Shown here piece after piece: positions 1-6,335 of a stretch of 6,372 bases of DNA. Numbering within the stretch: the stretch's first letter is position 1; every line of letters begins with the position of its first letter. The DNA is from Bacillota bacterium (GTDB taxonomy: Bacteria; Bacillota; Clostridia; Acetivibrionales; DTU013), in assembly GCA_023415815.1 (NCBI GenBank), contig JAEZJL010000158.1, positions 1 through 6,372 on the forward strand, given 5' to 3'. Under the pieces are notes generated by a model. It ran no database searches and had not been told where the DNA came from. It worked only from the letters and a program-made list of their open reading frames with translations. Position numbers and translations under genes: made by a program.

Positions 1-404
1 GCATTATCCCACTCAACTGTAAAGGCGAATCCCTTCAAAACGGCACTAATCGGCAAATAGATTATGCCATTTCTATTGGTTGCCTGCGTATCATTTGCAA
101 CTTGCTTACCATTTATAATAATATACTTCACGCCCATTGGAACTTTGATCACCGTTCCATTTTTCTCTACAACAGCCGTCTTATTTTTGTCATCCCAGCT
201 GAGAGCCGCGCCTGCTGCGAGCATCGTGACTCTTAAAGGAACCTGAGTTCTGTTATTCGCATCGAGGTAAGGATAACCCGTAATGTCAGTAAACTCGACA
301 CTATGTCCATTAATATTAATATTTGTTTTTGTCTCAGCATCAGCTAATATTATCGGGCAAAAAAGAATTAAAAAAAAGCTTACAAATAAAGTTGTTTTTT
401 TCAT
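1..404 (-). CDS. Secreted protein with copper amine oxidase-like N-terminal (stalk) domain, C-terminus cut by window edge
   Basis: Reading leftward from the ATG at 404-402, an open frame of 134 codons runs off the window. The product starts with a classic signal peptide (MKKTT, a hydrophobic run at about residues 6-20, then an ADA cleavage site near residue 23). What follows matches the two-lobed pattern of the copper amine oxidase N-terminal-like family (PF07833): RTQVPLR at 52-58, GAALSWDDKNKTAVV at 65-79, then a second half YLPISAVLKGFAFTVEWDN at 116-134. Despite the family name, this domain is a non-catalytic surface module, common in multidomain exported proteins of Clostridia and Paenibacillus. 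The start is supported by an AAGGGGTG ribosome binding site at 411-418 and a good promoter at 460-488. The gene is its own transcription unit, not part of the transporter operon. GC content is about 38%, well below its neighbours. The function of the full protein cannot be judged because the rest is missing. Confidence 0.82.
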   Translation of the reverse strand, partial: MKKTTLFVSFFLILFCPIILADAETKTNININGHSVEFTDITGYPYLDANNRTQVPLRVTMLAAGAALSWDDKNKTAVVEKNGTVIKVPMGVKYIIINGKQVANDTQATNRNGIIYLPISAVLKGFAFTVEWDN

Positions 405-459
405 GATAAACACCCCTTCACCGGTTTAGTATCCTCATTAAGGTATATGTTTATTATAA

Positions 460-488
460 ATAATAACAAATTTGCCTATCCCTTTCAA
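460..488 (-). promoter_or_regulatory. Sigma-A promoter of the stalk-domain gene
   Basis: On the minus strand, a -35 box TTGAAA (483-488) is separated by exactly 17 bases from a -10 box TATTAT (460-465). A start of transcription near 453 would give a leader of about 50 bases before the ATG at 404. The region is AT-rich, unlike the dppF 3' end upstream of it. A second TATAAT at 453-458 has no -35 at proper spacing and is less likely to be the -10. Confidence 0.65.
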
Positions 489-564
489 GCAGCAAGTACG
501 TTGGCTCAGGGCCAGCTAATGAATATAGTTAAGAATGGGGGTGACGAGAGGCATTATTCACACA

Positions 565-591
565 GCCTGCTCCCCCTTTATCTAGCAAGGC
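565..591 (-). other. Bulged hairpin in the dppF downstream region
   Basis: GCC at 565-567 plus TGCT at 568-571 pair with AGCA at 584-587 plus GGC at 589-591. This gives a 7-bp stem with one bulged base (588) and a 12-base loop that contains five G residues when read on the minus strand. No T-run follows, so it does not look like an intrinsic terminator. It lies directly next to the repeat-like motif at 591-604 and may belong to the same element. The function is unknown. Confidence 0.35.
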
Positions 592-604
592 AAGAACCGT
601 CCCC
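591..604. repeat. Repeat-like motif GGGGACGGTTCTTG (one copy)
   Basis: The minus strand reads GGGGACGGTTCTTG here (CAAGAACCGTCCCC on plus). From memory, this core recurs in many Clostridia and related Bacillota as part of dispersed, often palindromic intergenic repeats, some near REP-associated tyrosine transposases. Only one copy is present in the window, so repetition cannot be shown from this sequence. The motif overlaps the right arm of the hairpin at 601-616. The call rests on recall, not on a search. Confidence 0.3.
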
Positions 605-616
605 GCTTGCGCGGGG
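601..616 (-). terminator. GC-rich stem-loop just after dppF, possible operon end
   Basis: A perfect 6-bp stem, CCCCGC with GCGGGG, encloses a GCAA tetraloop when read on the minus strand (a GNRA-type stable loop). It begins one base past the dppF stop codon (618-620). The sequence after it, ACGGTTCTTG, has only a poor T-tract, so efficient intrinsic termination is doubtful. It may instead protect the mRNA 3' end or be part of a repeat element. No better terminator is visible between dppF and the next promoter. Confidence 0.35.
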
Positions 617-617
617 G

Positions 618-1583
618 TCACGCAAAATGGCAGGCCGCCTGATGGCCGGGAGAGACCTCCCGCAAAATGGGCTCCTGTTGAAGGCATATGCCTGAGCAAA
701 TGGGGCAGCGGGAGGCGAAGCGGCAGCCGTCGGGAATGTCGGCGGCGCTGGGGATATCGCCTTCCAGTACGATCCGCCCCCTTTTCCTTTCAAGGCTCGC
801 TTCGGGTATCGCGGACATCAGGGCCTTCGTATAGGGGTGCTTCATATTGTCAAACAGCTCGTCGGTGTCCGCAGTCTCGACGATCCTGCCGAGGTACATC
901 ACCGCCACGCGGTCGCACAGGTGCTCGACGACCGTGAGGTCGTGGGACACGAACAGCATCGTAAGGCCGAGCCTGTTTTTCAAATCCATCAGAAGATTCA
1001 GGATCTGCGCCTGGACAGAGACGTCAAGCGCAGAGACAGGCTCGTCGGCCACGATAAACTCAGGCTCCAGGAGCAGCGCCCGCGCAATGGCCAGCCTCTG
1101 GAGCTGGCCTCCGCTGAGCTCACGGGATCTGCGCTCCAGCATGTCCTCCTGCAGGCCCGTCATTTCAAAAAGCTGCCTGATCCTTTCCATCTCGCCGCCT
1201 TTATGCAGCCCGTGAACCCTGAGTATTTCCGTAAAGGTCCCGCGCATGGTCAGCTTGGGGTTGAAGGAGGAGAACGGATTCTGAAACACGATCTGGAGCT
1301 TCCTCCTCAGGGCGGCGAGCTCCCCCGCCCTGATATGGGTTATGTCCCTGCCCTCGTATGCTATACGCCCCTCGTCCGGCTCCGCAAGGCGGAGTATGCA
1401 CCTTCCGAGGGTCGATTTCCCGCAGCCGCTTTCGCCGACAAGGCCGAATATCTCGCCCTTTCCGATTGAAAAGGAGACGCCGTCGACTGCCTTGAGGGTT
1501 TTCTCGGACTTCCCCGTATAGCTTTTTCTCCCTATGGGAAAATATTTTTTCAGTCCGTCCACCCGGATCAGCTCCTGCGTCAC
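618..1583 (-). CDS. dppF: Peptide ABC transporter ATP-binding protein, DppF/OppF type
   Basis: This is a cytoplasmic ATPase subunit that powers peptide import together with the upstream ATPase. In the 321-residue product all nucleotide-binding motifs are visible: Walker A GESGCGKST (50-58), Q-loop Gln101 in VFQNPFSSFNP, signature LSGGQ (156-160), Walker B FIVADE (176-181), D-loop SALD (184-187) and switch His214 in FVSHD. The C-terminal oligopeptide-transporter extension carries Cys287, Cys293, Cys300 and Cys318 in the family pattern, plus an extra Cys296. The open frame extends 39 codons further upstream, but I chose the GTG at 1583-1581. It follows GGAGGTGGGACC, overlaps the dppD stop in a GTGA junction (translational coupling), and gives the usual family length and N-terminus (QELIRVDGLKKYF). 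It is the last gene of the operon. The symbol is family-level; the substrate is inferred from context only. Confidence 0.93.
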   Translation of the reverse strand: MTQELIRVDGLKKYFPIGRKSYTGKSEKTLKAVDGVSFSIGKGEIFGLVGESGCGKSTLGRCILRLAEPDEGRIAYEGRDITHIRAGELAALRRKLQIVFQNPFSSFNPKLTMRGTFTEILRVHGLHKGGEMERIRQLFEMTGLQEDMLERRSRELSGGQLQRLAIARALLLEPEFIVADEPVSALDVSVQAQILNLLMDLKNRLGLTMLFVSHDLTVVEHLCDRVAVMYLGRIVETADTDELFDNMKHPYTKALMSAIPEASLERKRGRIVLEGDIPSAADIPDGCRFASRCPICSGICLQQEPILREVSPGHQAACHFA

Positions 1584-2593
1584 GGTCCCACCTCCCCGGA
1601 ATCCCAGCCCGGCGCGAAGTGGCAGGCTGCATAATGGCTGCCTCCGGCGCGCCTCAGCTCCGGCTTCACCCTGGTGCAGCATTCGCTCGCAAGCGGACAT
1701 CTCGGTGCGAACGGGCAGCCGGTGATATCCTCCTGAAGATTGGGCGGCAGTCCTTCTATTGTTTTCAACGGTTTTCCTCTCGTGCCCCTCCCTGGGATGG
1801 TCTCCATGAGACCCTTTGTATAAGGGTGCAGGGGTCTTCTGAATATTTCCTCCACACTCCCGGACTCCACAATCTCCCCGGCATACATGACTGACACCCG
1901 GTCGCAGGTCTCGGCTACAACCCCAAAATTGTGCGTGATGAGCAGGACCGACATCCCTGTCTCATCACGGAGCCGCTTTATCAGCAGCAGTATCTGCGCC
2001 TGGACGGTCACGTCCAACGCTGTTGTGGGCTCGTCTGCAATGAGCAGCCTAGGGCCGCAGGAGAGGGCGACGGCTATCATGATGCGCTGCAGCATGCCGC
2101 CGCTGAATTCATGGGCGTACTGCTCATAGCGCGCCGCCTCTGGATGAATCCCGACCTGTCCCAGGAGCTTCAGCGCTTCCGCTCTTGCCCCGCCCCGGTC
2201 CATGCCCCTGTGCAGCCTGAGCATCTCCGCTATCTGCTCTCCCGCTGTCAGCAGAGGATTCAGGGACGTCATCGGGTCCTGAAATATCATGGATATTTCA
2301 CTTCCACGGAGCTTTTGCATTTCCCCTTCGGAAAGCGCGAGTATGTCGGCATTCCGGTAGAGTATCTCCCCTTCGACTTTTGTCCTGCTTTTGTCGTGCA
2401 GTCTCAGGAAGGTCTTGGCGGTGACCGTTTTGCCGCAGCCGCTCTCTCCCACAAGCCCGTGTATCTCGCCCCTGCGGACGCTGAAGCCGATGGAGCGCAC
2501 GGCCCTGACTGTCCCCCGCCCGGTAAGGAATTTCACCGAAAGGTCCCTGACCGATATTACATCATTGTCATTTATGGTACCGTCCACATTCAA
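1580..2593 (-). CDS. dppD: Peptide ABC transporter ATP-binding protein, DppD/OppD type
   Basis: This is the partner ATPase of DppF, forming a heterodimer on the cytoplasmic face of the permease pair. The motifs in the 337-residue product are intact: Walker A GESGCGKT (49-56), Q-loop Gln105 in IFQDPMTSLNP, signature FSGGM (163-167), Walker B LLIADE (183-188), D-loop TALD (191-194) and switch His221. The degenerate FSGGM signature is usual for DppD proteins. The C-terminal Cys-rich extension has Cys293, Cys299, Cys305/306 and Cys324. The start is the least certain of the operon. The TTG at 2593-2591 sits 8 bases after GGAGGGGG, which lies in the end of dppC. A GTG two codons downstream (2587) is the alternative. 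An out-of-frame ATG overlapping the dppC stop opens only a three-codon frame. The stop overlaps the dppF start. Confidence 0.92.
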   Translation of the reverse strand: MNVDGTINDNDVISVRDLSVKFLTGRGTVRAVRSIGFSVRRGEIHGLVGESGCGKTVTAKTFLRLHDKSRTKVEGEILYRNADILALSEGEMQKLRGSEISMIFQDPMTSLNPLLTAGEQIAEMLRLHRGMDRGGARAEALKLLGQVGIHPEAARYEQYAHEFSGGMLQRIMIAVALSCGPRLLIADEPTTALDVTVQAQILLLIKRLRDETGMSVLLITHNFGVVAETCDRVSVMYAGEIVESGSVEEIFRRPLHPYTKGLMETIPGRGTRGKPLKTIEGLPPNLQEDITGCPFAPRCPLASECCTRVKPELRRAGGSHYAACHFAPGWDSGEVGP

Positions 2594-2597
2594 ACGC

Positions 2598-3509
2598 TCA
2601 TCCCCCTCCGTCCACGCGCAGCTTGCGCTGTCTGGGGTCGAAATACGCCTGCAGCCCGTCGCCGAATAGATTGAAGGAAATGACCGTCAGGATGATTGCC
2701 AGACCGGGTACAAGAGCCTGCGCCGGAGAAAGGAGCAGGTATTCCCGCCCGTCCGCGAGCATTGAGCCCCAGTCGGCCGTCGGCGGCTGTACCCCGAGCC
2801 CCAGAAAGCTCATTGACGCGAGGTCCAGAATCGCATAGGCCAGGTCGATGGTCACCTGTGCGAGTATGGTGGAAATACAGTTCGGGAAGATATGCCTGAA
2901 AATGATCCTTGCATCCGAAAATCCCACCGCCTTTGCGGCTTCAAAATAAGTTTGTTCCTTTTCAATAAGCGTTAGAGACCTGGTTAGTCGGGACAGCGCC
3001 GGTATGTAAACTATTCCGAGGGCTATCACCGTATTCTGCAGCCCCCGCCCGAAGGCGGCGACGAACACAAAGGCCAGCAGCAGCGCGGGAAAGGCCAGCA
3101 GCACATCCCAGACCCTCATTATGAGGGCGTCCGCCTTCCCTCCGAAATATCCCGAAACCAGGCCCAGGGGTATGCCGACCAGCGCCGAGATCGCGACGAT
3201 GAAAAGCGCCCCCAGCAGAGTCGTCCTTGCGCCGTAAATCGTACGGCTCAGCATGTCCCTTCCCTGCTTGTCCGTGCCCAGCATATGGCTGGCGGAGGGC
3301 TTCTGCAGGGATTTTGACAGGTCCTGGGCATTTGGGTCGTACGGCGAAAGCAGCGGGGCAAGTAAGGCCGATAGCACTATCGCGCCTATGATAATTCCGG
3401 CAATGACCGCAACGCGCTGATTTAAAAAGGATGAGCCGTTTTTCTTTCCGGCCCTCCGCATCAAAGCCAGAAATCCGGTATTTGCCGGAAGAAAGCCCGT
3501 ACGAGCCAT
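2598..3509 (-). CDS. dppC: Peptide ABC transporter permease, DppC/OppC type
   Basis: This is an integral membrane subunit, one half of the translocation channel. The 303-residue product has the OppC-type N-terminus: a first membrane span at about 33-55, followed by an extracytoplasmic segment ending in HMLGTDKQGRD (75-85), which is characteristic of this subunit. A binding-protein-dependent transport core with several hydrophobic spans follows. The cytoplasmic coupling loop (EAA motif) is visible as EAAKAVGFSDARIIFRHIFPN-like sequence starting near residue 190. The SFLGLGVQPPTADWGSML stretch and the C-terminal FNLFGDGLQAYFDPR are also typical of the family. The ATG is preceded by AAGGAGGT with a short 3-base gap after the T. 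The gene starts 16 bases after dppB and ends 4 bases before dppD. A 16-residue non-hydrophobic leader before Met17 is slightly unusual but is backed by the ribosome binding site. Confidence 0.94.
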   Translation of the reverse strand: MARTGFLPANTGFLALMRRAGKKNGSSFLNQRVAVIAGIIIGAIVLSALLAPLLSPYDPNAQDLSKSLQKPSASHMLGTDKQGRDMLSRTIYGARTTLLGALFIVAISALVGIPLGLVSGYFGGKADALIMRVWDVLLAFPALLLAFVFVAAFGRGLQNTVIALGIVYIPALSRLTRSLTLIEKEQTYFEAAKAVGFSDARIIFRHIFPNCISTILAQVTIDLAYAILDLASMSFLGLGVQPPTADWGSMLADGREYLLLSPAQALVPGLAIILTVISFNLFGDGLQAYFDPRQRKLRVDGGG

Positions 3510-3525
3510 AATACCTCCTTATTCC

Positions 3526-4464
3526 CTAGTTGTATCTTATTCTCGGGTCAATTACCGCATAAAGTATATCGACGAAAAGGTTAATCAATAAAAAAACTGT
3601 CACCATGAACAGGATCGTCCCCTGTACCACCGGATAATCGCTCTGCTGCACGCTGTTTACGATCAGGCTGCCCAGGCCTCCTATGCCGAAGGTATATTCG
3701 ACAAGCACGGAGCCGACCATGAGAAAGCCTATCTGAAGCCCGGCAACGGTGATTATAGGTATCAGTGCGTTTTTGAGGCCGTGCTTGAAAACCACCGTCC
3801 TTTTCGGCAGCCCCTTTGCGACAGCCGTCTGGATATAGTTGGTTTCAAGCACGTCGATCATACTGCTTCTGGTTATCCTGGAGCTGAGCGCGACCATATT
3901 GAAGCCAAGCGCAAGGGAAGGCAGCAGCAGATACTTGAAATTGTCGAAAAAACCGCTCCCGATGCCGAAGGCGGGCAATATGTTCAAGGTATACGAAAAA
4001 AGAAGCACGCCCAGGATGCCGGTGAGGAACACCGGCGAAGACACTCCCGCAAGAGTTATGACAGATATCAGGTAATCGGTCCCGGTATTTTTTCTTACAG
4101 CGGATATTACTCCCAGGGGTATCGCAAAAAGAAGCGAGAAAAAGGCGCTCATCAGGACAAGCTGCAGCGTCAGCGGAAGCCTTTCGAGTATGAGCGCGGT
4201 CACGGACTGCTTCAGCCTGAAGCTTTCGCCCAGGTTGCCCCTGAGCGCGTCGCCCGCCCAGTACAGGTATTGTACATATACCGGCTCCTTGAGATGATAT
4301 TTCTGCCGTATGCTTTCCAGCACCTCGGGGGAGGTCTGGCGCCCTCCGGTCATAATCAGCGCAGGATCGCCCGGCGCCAGCCGCACCAGCGCGAACACAA
4401 TGAGAGACACGAAAAAAAGTACGGGTATGAGCTGTAAAATCCTTCTTGCAATATACCTTAACAT
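3526..4464 (-). CDS. dppB: Peptide ABC transporter permease, DppB/OppB type
   Basis: This is the second channel-forming membrane subunit, pairing with DppC. The 312-residue product begins with MLRYIARRILQLIPVLF, the expected positively charged start before a membrane span (about 9-29). It carries the RLAPGDPA motif (28-35), typical of DppB/OppB. The extracytoplasmic region after it includes KYHLKEPVYVQYLYW and GNLGESF, both family hallmarks. Further spans follow, with the coupling loop NYIQTAVAKGLPKRTVVFKH from residue 209 and NALIPI just after. The C-terminus, DILYAVIDPRIRYN, is complete. The ATG at 4464-4462 is preceded by TTGGAG seven bases upstream, a moderate ribosome binding site. The gene is separated from the binding-protein gene by 102 bases that hold a strong stem-loop, so its expression probably depends on read-through. 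Confidence 0.94.
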   Translation of the reverse strand: MLRYIARRILQLIPVLFFVSLIVFALVRLAPGDPALIMTGGRQTSPEVLESIRQKYHLKEPVYVQYLYWAGDALRGNLGESFRLKQSVTALILERLPLTLQLVLMSAFFSLLFAIPLGVISAVRKNTGTDYLISVITLAGVSSPVFLTGILGVLLFSYTLNILPAFGIGSGFFDNFKYLLLPSLALGFNMVALSSRITRSSMIDVLETNYIQTAVAKGLPKRTVVFKHGLKNALIPIITVAGLQIGFLMVGSVLVEYTFGIGGLGSLIVNSVQQSDYPVVQGTILFMVTVFLLINLFVDILYAVIDPRIRYN

Positions 4465-4494
4465 GCAGCCACTCCAAGCCTATAATGCCAAAAT

Positions 4495-4538
4495 CCCATA
4501 AAACCCCGGCCGCTTCCGCCGCACCGGGATTTTATGGG
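4495..4538 (-). terminator. Strong stem-loop between binding-protein gene and dppB (attenuator or mRNA-stabilising)
   Basis: Arms 4495-4509 and 4524-4538 pair over 15 bp with a single G-U wobble, closing a 14-base loop. On the minus strand the GC core (CCCGG/CCGGG) is preceded by AAAAT and followed by GTTTTAT, the A-tract/T-tract shape of an intrinsic terminator. It lies 29 bases past the stop of the binding-protein gene. Since dppB has no convincing promoter of its own after the hairpin, partial termination with read-through is the likely role, giving more binding protein than membrane subunits. This arrangement is common in binding-protein transport operons. Near-symmetry means it could also act on the plus strand. 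Confidence 0.7.
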
Positions 4539-4566
4539 TCGGTATGCGCTATAACTTTAATTAAAG

Positions 4567-6192
4567 CTATTCAGTAAAGTATATATCTTTTACGAAGAAA
4601 TTCCAATACCATATGGGTGATATGCTGTAGCCTGCCAGAGTCTTACCGGCCGCAAGCAGCGTCTTCGGGTAGTCCACAACGATCAGGGGCGCTTCCTCGG
4701 AGGTTATTTTCAGAGCGTTTATGAGAAGCTCGGCACGCTCAGCGTCGTCGGAGAGGGTTGCCTGCCGATCGAGCAGCTCATCTACCTCCTTGTTAGAGTA
4801 ATTGGCGAAGTTGGAGCCGCCGTCGCCGGCATTGGCGGAGCCGAATATGGGAACGATGTTGCCCGCCGGGTCGGGGAAATCCGCGCCCCACCTTCCGAGG
4901 ATGATATCGTATTTGCGGTCGCCGCCGAACTGCAATGAGGTAAGCTCTTCCTCGGAAACCTTCTCGATTTCAAGACTGATACCAAGAGGCTTTACGGCCT
5001 CCTGCCAGGCCAGGGCCGTGCTCATCCTCTGCGGGTCGCCGTCGGTGGTTATTTTTGCGCTGAAGCCCTGGGGAACGCCTGACTTTGCAAGATATTCCTT
5101 TGCCTTGTCGATGCTGAAGGCATAGTCGGGCACTTCTTTGGAAAAGGCCTCCCATTCATCCCTTCCATAGGTCCAGAAATCAGGCCCTGCGGGTATGGTC
5201 ACGGACGGCTCGCCCGCGTCCTTCACGACCTCGTCGAGTATCTTTTTGCGGTCAAGCGCATAATAAAGCGCCTTGCGGACGTTTATGTCGCCGAACGGCT
5301 GCTTCTTCATATTGAAAGCGATCCAGTCTATGGAATAGCTCTCCGACTTCTGGATGCTTACATTGTCCATGCCCTCCACAACGGGGATAAGATCAAGCGG
5401 CACTCCTATGGTGAGGTTTATCTGACCCGTCTTAAGGCCTGTGACTCTCGTCGTGCCTTCAGGGATTATTTTATAGACGATCTTGTCTATATACGGCCCG
5501 CCGGACGACTTATCCCAGTAATCGGCGTTCTTCTCCAGGACGATCTCCGTCCCCGTCTTCCAGCTCACATACTTGTAAGGTCCGGTGCCGAGCAGGCCCC
5601 CGTCCGGCTTGCCGAAATTGTCCTTATGCGCCTCGTAATATGCCTTGCTTATCACATGCCCCGCAGAGGTCGCAAGCGTGTACTTGAACTGGGCGTCGGG
5701 ACTCGAAAGCGTTATCTTCAGGGTGGAGTCGTCCACCTTTTCAAATTTATCGACACTGCCGAGCATCCAGCCGAGGTAGGAAGCGGTATCCGGATTCTTG
5801 ATGCGCTCCAGTGAAAATATGACGTCGTCGATGGTCAGAGGCGTCCCGTCCTGGAATTTTACGCCCTTGCGGATATGGAATATGTAAGTCTTGGGGTCGG
5901 GATTCTCCCAGCTTTCCGCAAGCCCCCCGACAAGCTCCTGCTTGCTGTTGAACTTCAGCAGCCCTTCGGTTATCTGGTTTACTACGGGATTTGTCGTGTA
6001 ATCATAGGCAAATGCCGGGTCGAGCGCGGTGATGTCCCCGGTGAGGCCGAAGGTCAGCGTCCCGCCGTCCTTTACGTTCTGCCCCCCCGAGGCTACAGCG
6101 TCATTTGAAGCCGGGGCGCCGCAGGCGGTTGTCAGGAAAACCAATGCCAGCAGCATGCTCAATAATATGGAATACCTTTTTCTGTTTGCCAC
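4567..6192 (-). CDS. Peptide ABC transporter substrate-binding lipoprotein (SBP family 5, DppA/OppA-like)
   Basis: This is an extracytoplasmic lipoprotein that captures the substrate and delivers it to the DppBC channel. The 541-residue length is normal for solute-binding family 5 (PF00496). The N-terminus is a lipoprotein signal: MANRKRYS, a hydrophobic stretch at 9-20, then LTTAC with the lipid-bearing Cys24. Thr at -3 of the lipobox is a mild departure from the usual Leu. A Ser/Gly-rich linker (about 25-44) precedes the fold. Family hallmarks include GLAESWE (90-96), the YIFHIRKGVKFQDGTPLTIDDV stretch (103-124), GTGPY (202-206) and WGADFPDP (435-442). In the last of these, an Asp occupies the region that in DppA contacts the peptide amino end. 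The start is GTG, with AAGGAGGT at ideal spacing. It is the first gene of the operon, behind a strong promoter. Peptide, dipeptide or a related small ligand are all possible; the sequence alone does not decide. Confidence 0.94.
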   Translation of the reverse strand: MANRKRYSILLSMLLALVFLTTACGAPASNDAVASGGQNVKDGGTLTFGLTGDITALDPAFAYDYTTNPVVNQITEGLLKFNSKQELVGGLAESWENPDPKTYIFHIRKGVKFQDGTPLTIDDVIFSLERIKNPDTASYLGWMLGSVDKFEKVDDSTLKITLSSPDAQFKYTLATSAGHVISKAYYEAHKDNFGKPDGGLLGTGPYKYVSWKTGTEIVLEKNADYWDKSSGGPYIDKIVYKIIPEGTTRVTGLKTGQINLTIGVPLDLIPVVEGMDNVSIQKSESYSIDWIAFNMKKQPFGDINVRKALYYALDRKKILDEVVKDAGEPSVTIPAGPDFWTYGRDEWEAFSKEVPDYAFSIDKAKEYLAKSGVPQGFSAKITTDGDPQRMSTALAWQEAVKPLGISLEIEKVSEEELTSLQFGGDRKYDIILGRWGADFPDPAGNIVPIFGSANAGDGGSNFANYSNKEVDELLDRQATLSDDAERAELLINALKITSEEAPLIVVDYPKTLLAAGKTLAGYSISPIWYWNFFVKDIYFTE

Positions 6193-6198
6193 AAAAAT

Positions 6199-6206
6199 AC
6201 CTCCTT
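6199..6206 (-). promoter_or_regulatory. Consensus ribosome binding site fixing the GTG start of the binding-protein gene
   Basis: The minus strand reads AAGGAGGT, a full match to the anti-Shine-Dalgarno sequence, with six bases between it and the GTG at 6192-6190. No ATG lies in frame nearby, so this site decides the non-ATG start. Confidence 0.85.
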
Positions 6207-6250
6207 AATATATCCCAGTAATCCTATATGTTTAAATTTTGGTTAAAGTA

Positions 6251-6279
6251 ATTCTATAACTGCGAGAAAATTTTGTCAA
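6251..6279 (-). promoter_or_regulatory. Sigma-A promoter of the transporter operon
   Basis: A perfect -35 TTGACA (6274-6279) is followed after exactly 17 bases by the -10 TAGAAT (6251-6256), five of six to consensus. Transcription would begin near 6244, giving a leader of about 50 bases. The surrounding DNA is AT-rich. I see no riboswitch-like structure in the short leader. Confidence 0.85.
6258..6272 (-). promoter_or_regulatory. Possible CodY-like operator inside the promoter spacer
   Basis: AATTTTCTCGCAGTT matches the CodY box AATTTTCWGAAAATT at 11 of 15 positions, with the first eight all matching. It lies between the -35 and -10 boxes, where binding would block RNA polymerase. CodY represses peptide-uptake operons in several Bacillota when branched-chain amino acids and GTP are plentiful. 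Four mismatches in AT-rich DNA can occur by chance, so this is only a candidate. Confidence 0.3.
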
Positions 6280-6321
6280 TATCTTATCTCAATTTTATTA
6301 TTTCACTCACTCAAATTAAAT

Positions 6322-6335
6322 GCCTTAGCTAAGGC
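6322..6335. promoter_or_regulatory. 14-bp perfect palindrome upstream of the operon promoter
   Basis: GCCTTAGCTAAGGC is identical to its reverse complement over 14 bases. Its near edge lies 43 bases upstream of the -35 box, a position compatible with a dimeric regulator site. It has no loop, so it is a poor RNA hairpin. It also contains the stop codon of the possible upstream reading frame. I do not recognise a known regulator consensus. Confidence 0.3.

Noticed and set aside
447..695. 82-codon plus-strand open frame over the intergenic region and dppF end
   Set aside because: It runs through a minus-strand promoter, the hairpin block and the dppF 3' end. There is no ribosome binding site and the protein looks random.
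837..1469. 210-codon open frame on the plus strand inside dppF
   Set aside because: It is fully antisense to a clear ABC ATPase, has low-complexity His/Arg/Gln-rich content, no ribosome binding site of note and no recognisable domain. Long antisense frames are expected in GC-rich coding DNA.
1584..1700. Upstream extension of dppF giving a 360-residue product
   Set aside because: The extra 39 residues overlap dppD, are unlike the family N-terminus, and the GTG at 1583 has a ribosome binding site and a coupled GTGA overlap.
1931..2674. 247-codon open frame on the plus strand across dppD and the end of dppC
   Set aside because: It is antisense to intact genes, crosses a gene boundary and shows no family resemblance; it is a shadow of the real frame.
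3781..4437. 218-codon open frame on the plus strand inside dppB
   Set aside because: It is antisense to a well-supported permease, charged and repetitive with no hydrophobic or domain pattern; a shadow of the real frame.
4465..4494. Separate promoter for dppB after the intergenic hairpin
   Set aside because: A weak TATAGG-like element is present on the minus strand but there is no -35 box at proper spacing.
4555..4566. 12-bp palindrome CTTTAATTAAAG right after the binding-protein stop
   Set aside because: It is short, AT-only in its core and loop-free; likely chance in AT-rich intergenic DNA. The stronger 15-bp hairpin nearby explains the expected function.
6193..6244. Riboswitch or T-box in the operon leader
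   Set aside because: The leader is only about 50 bases, AT-rich, with no stable stem-loop or terminator, far too short for a T-box or known riboswitch.
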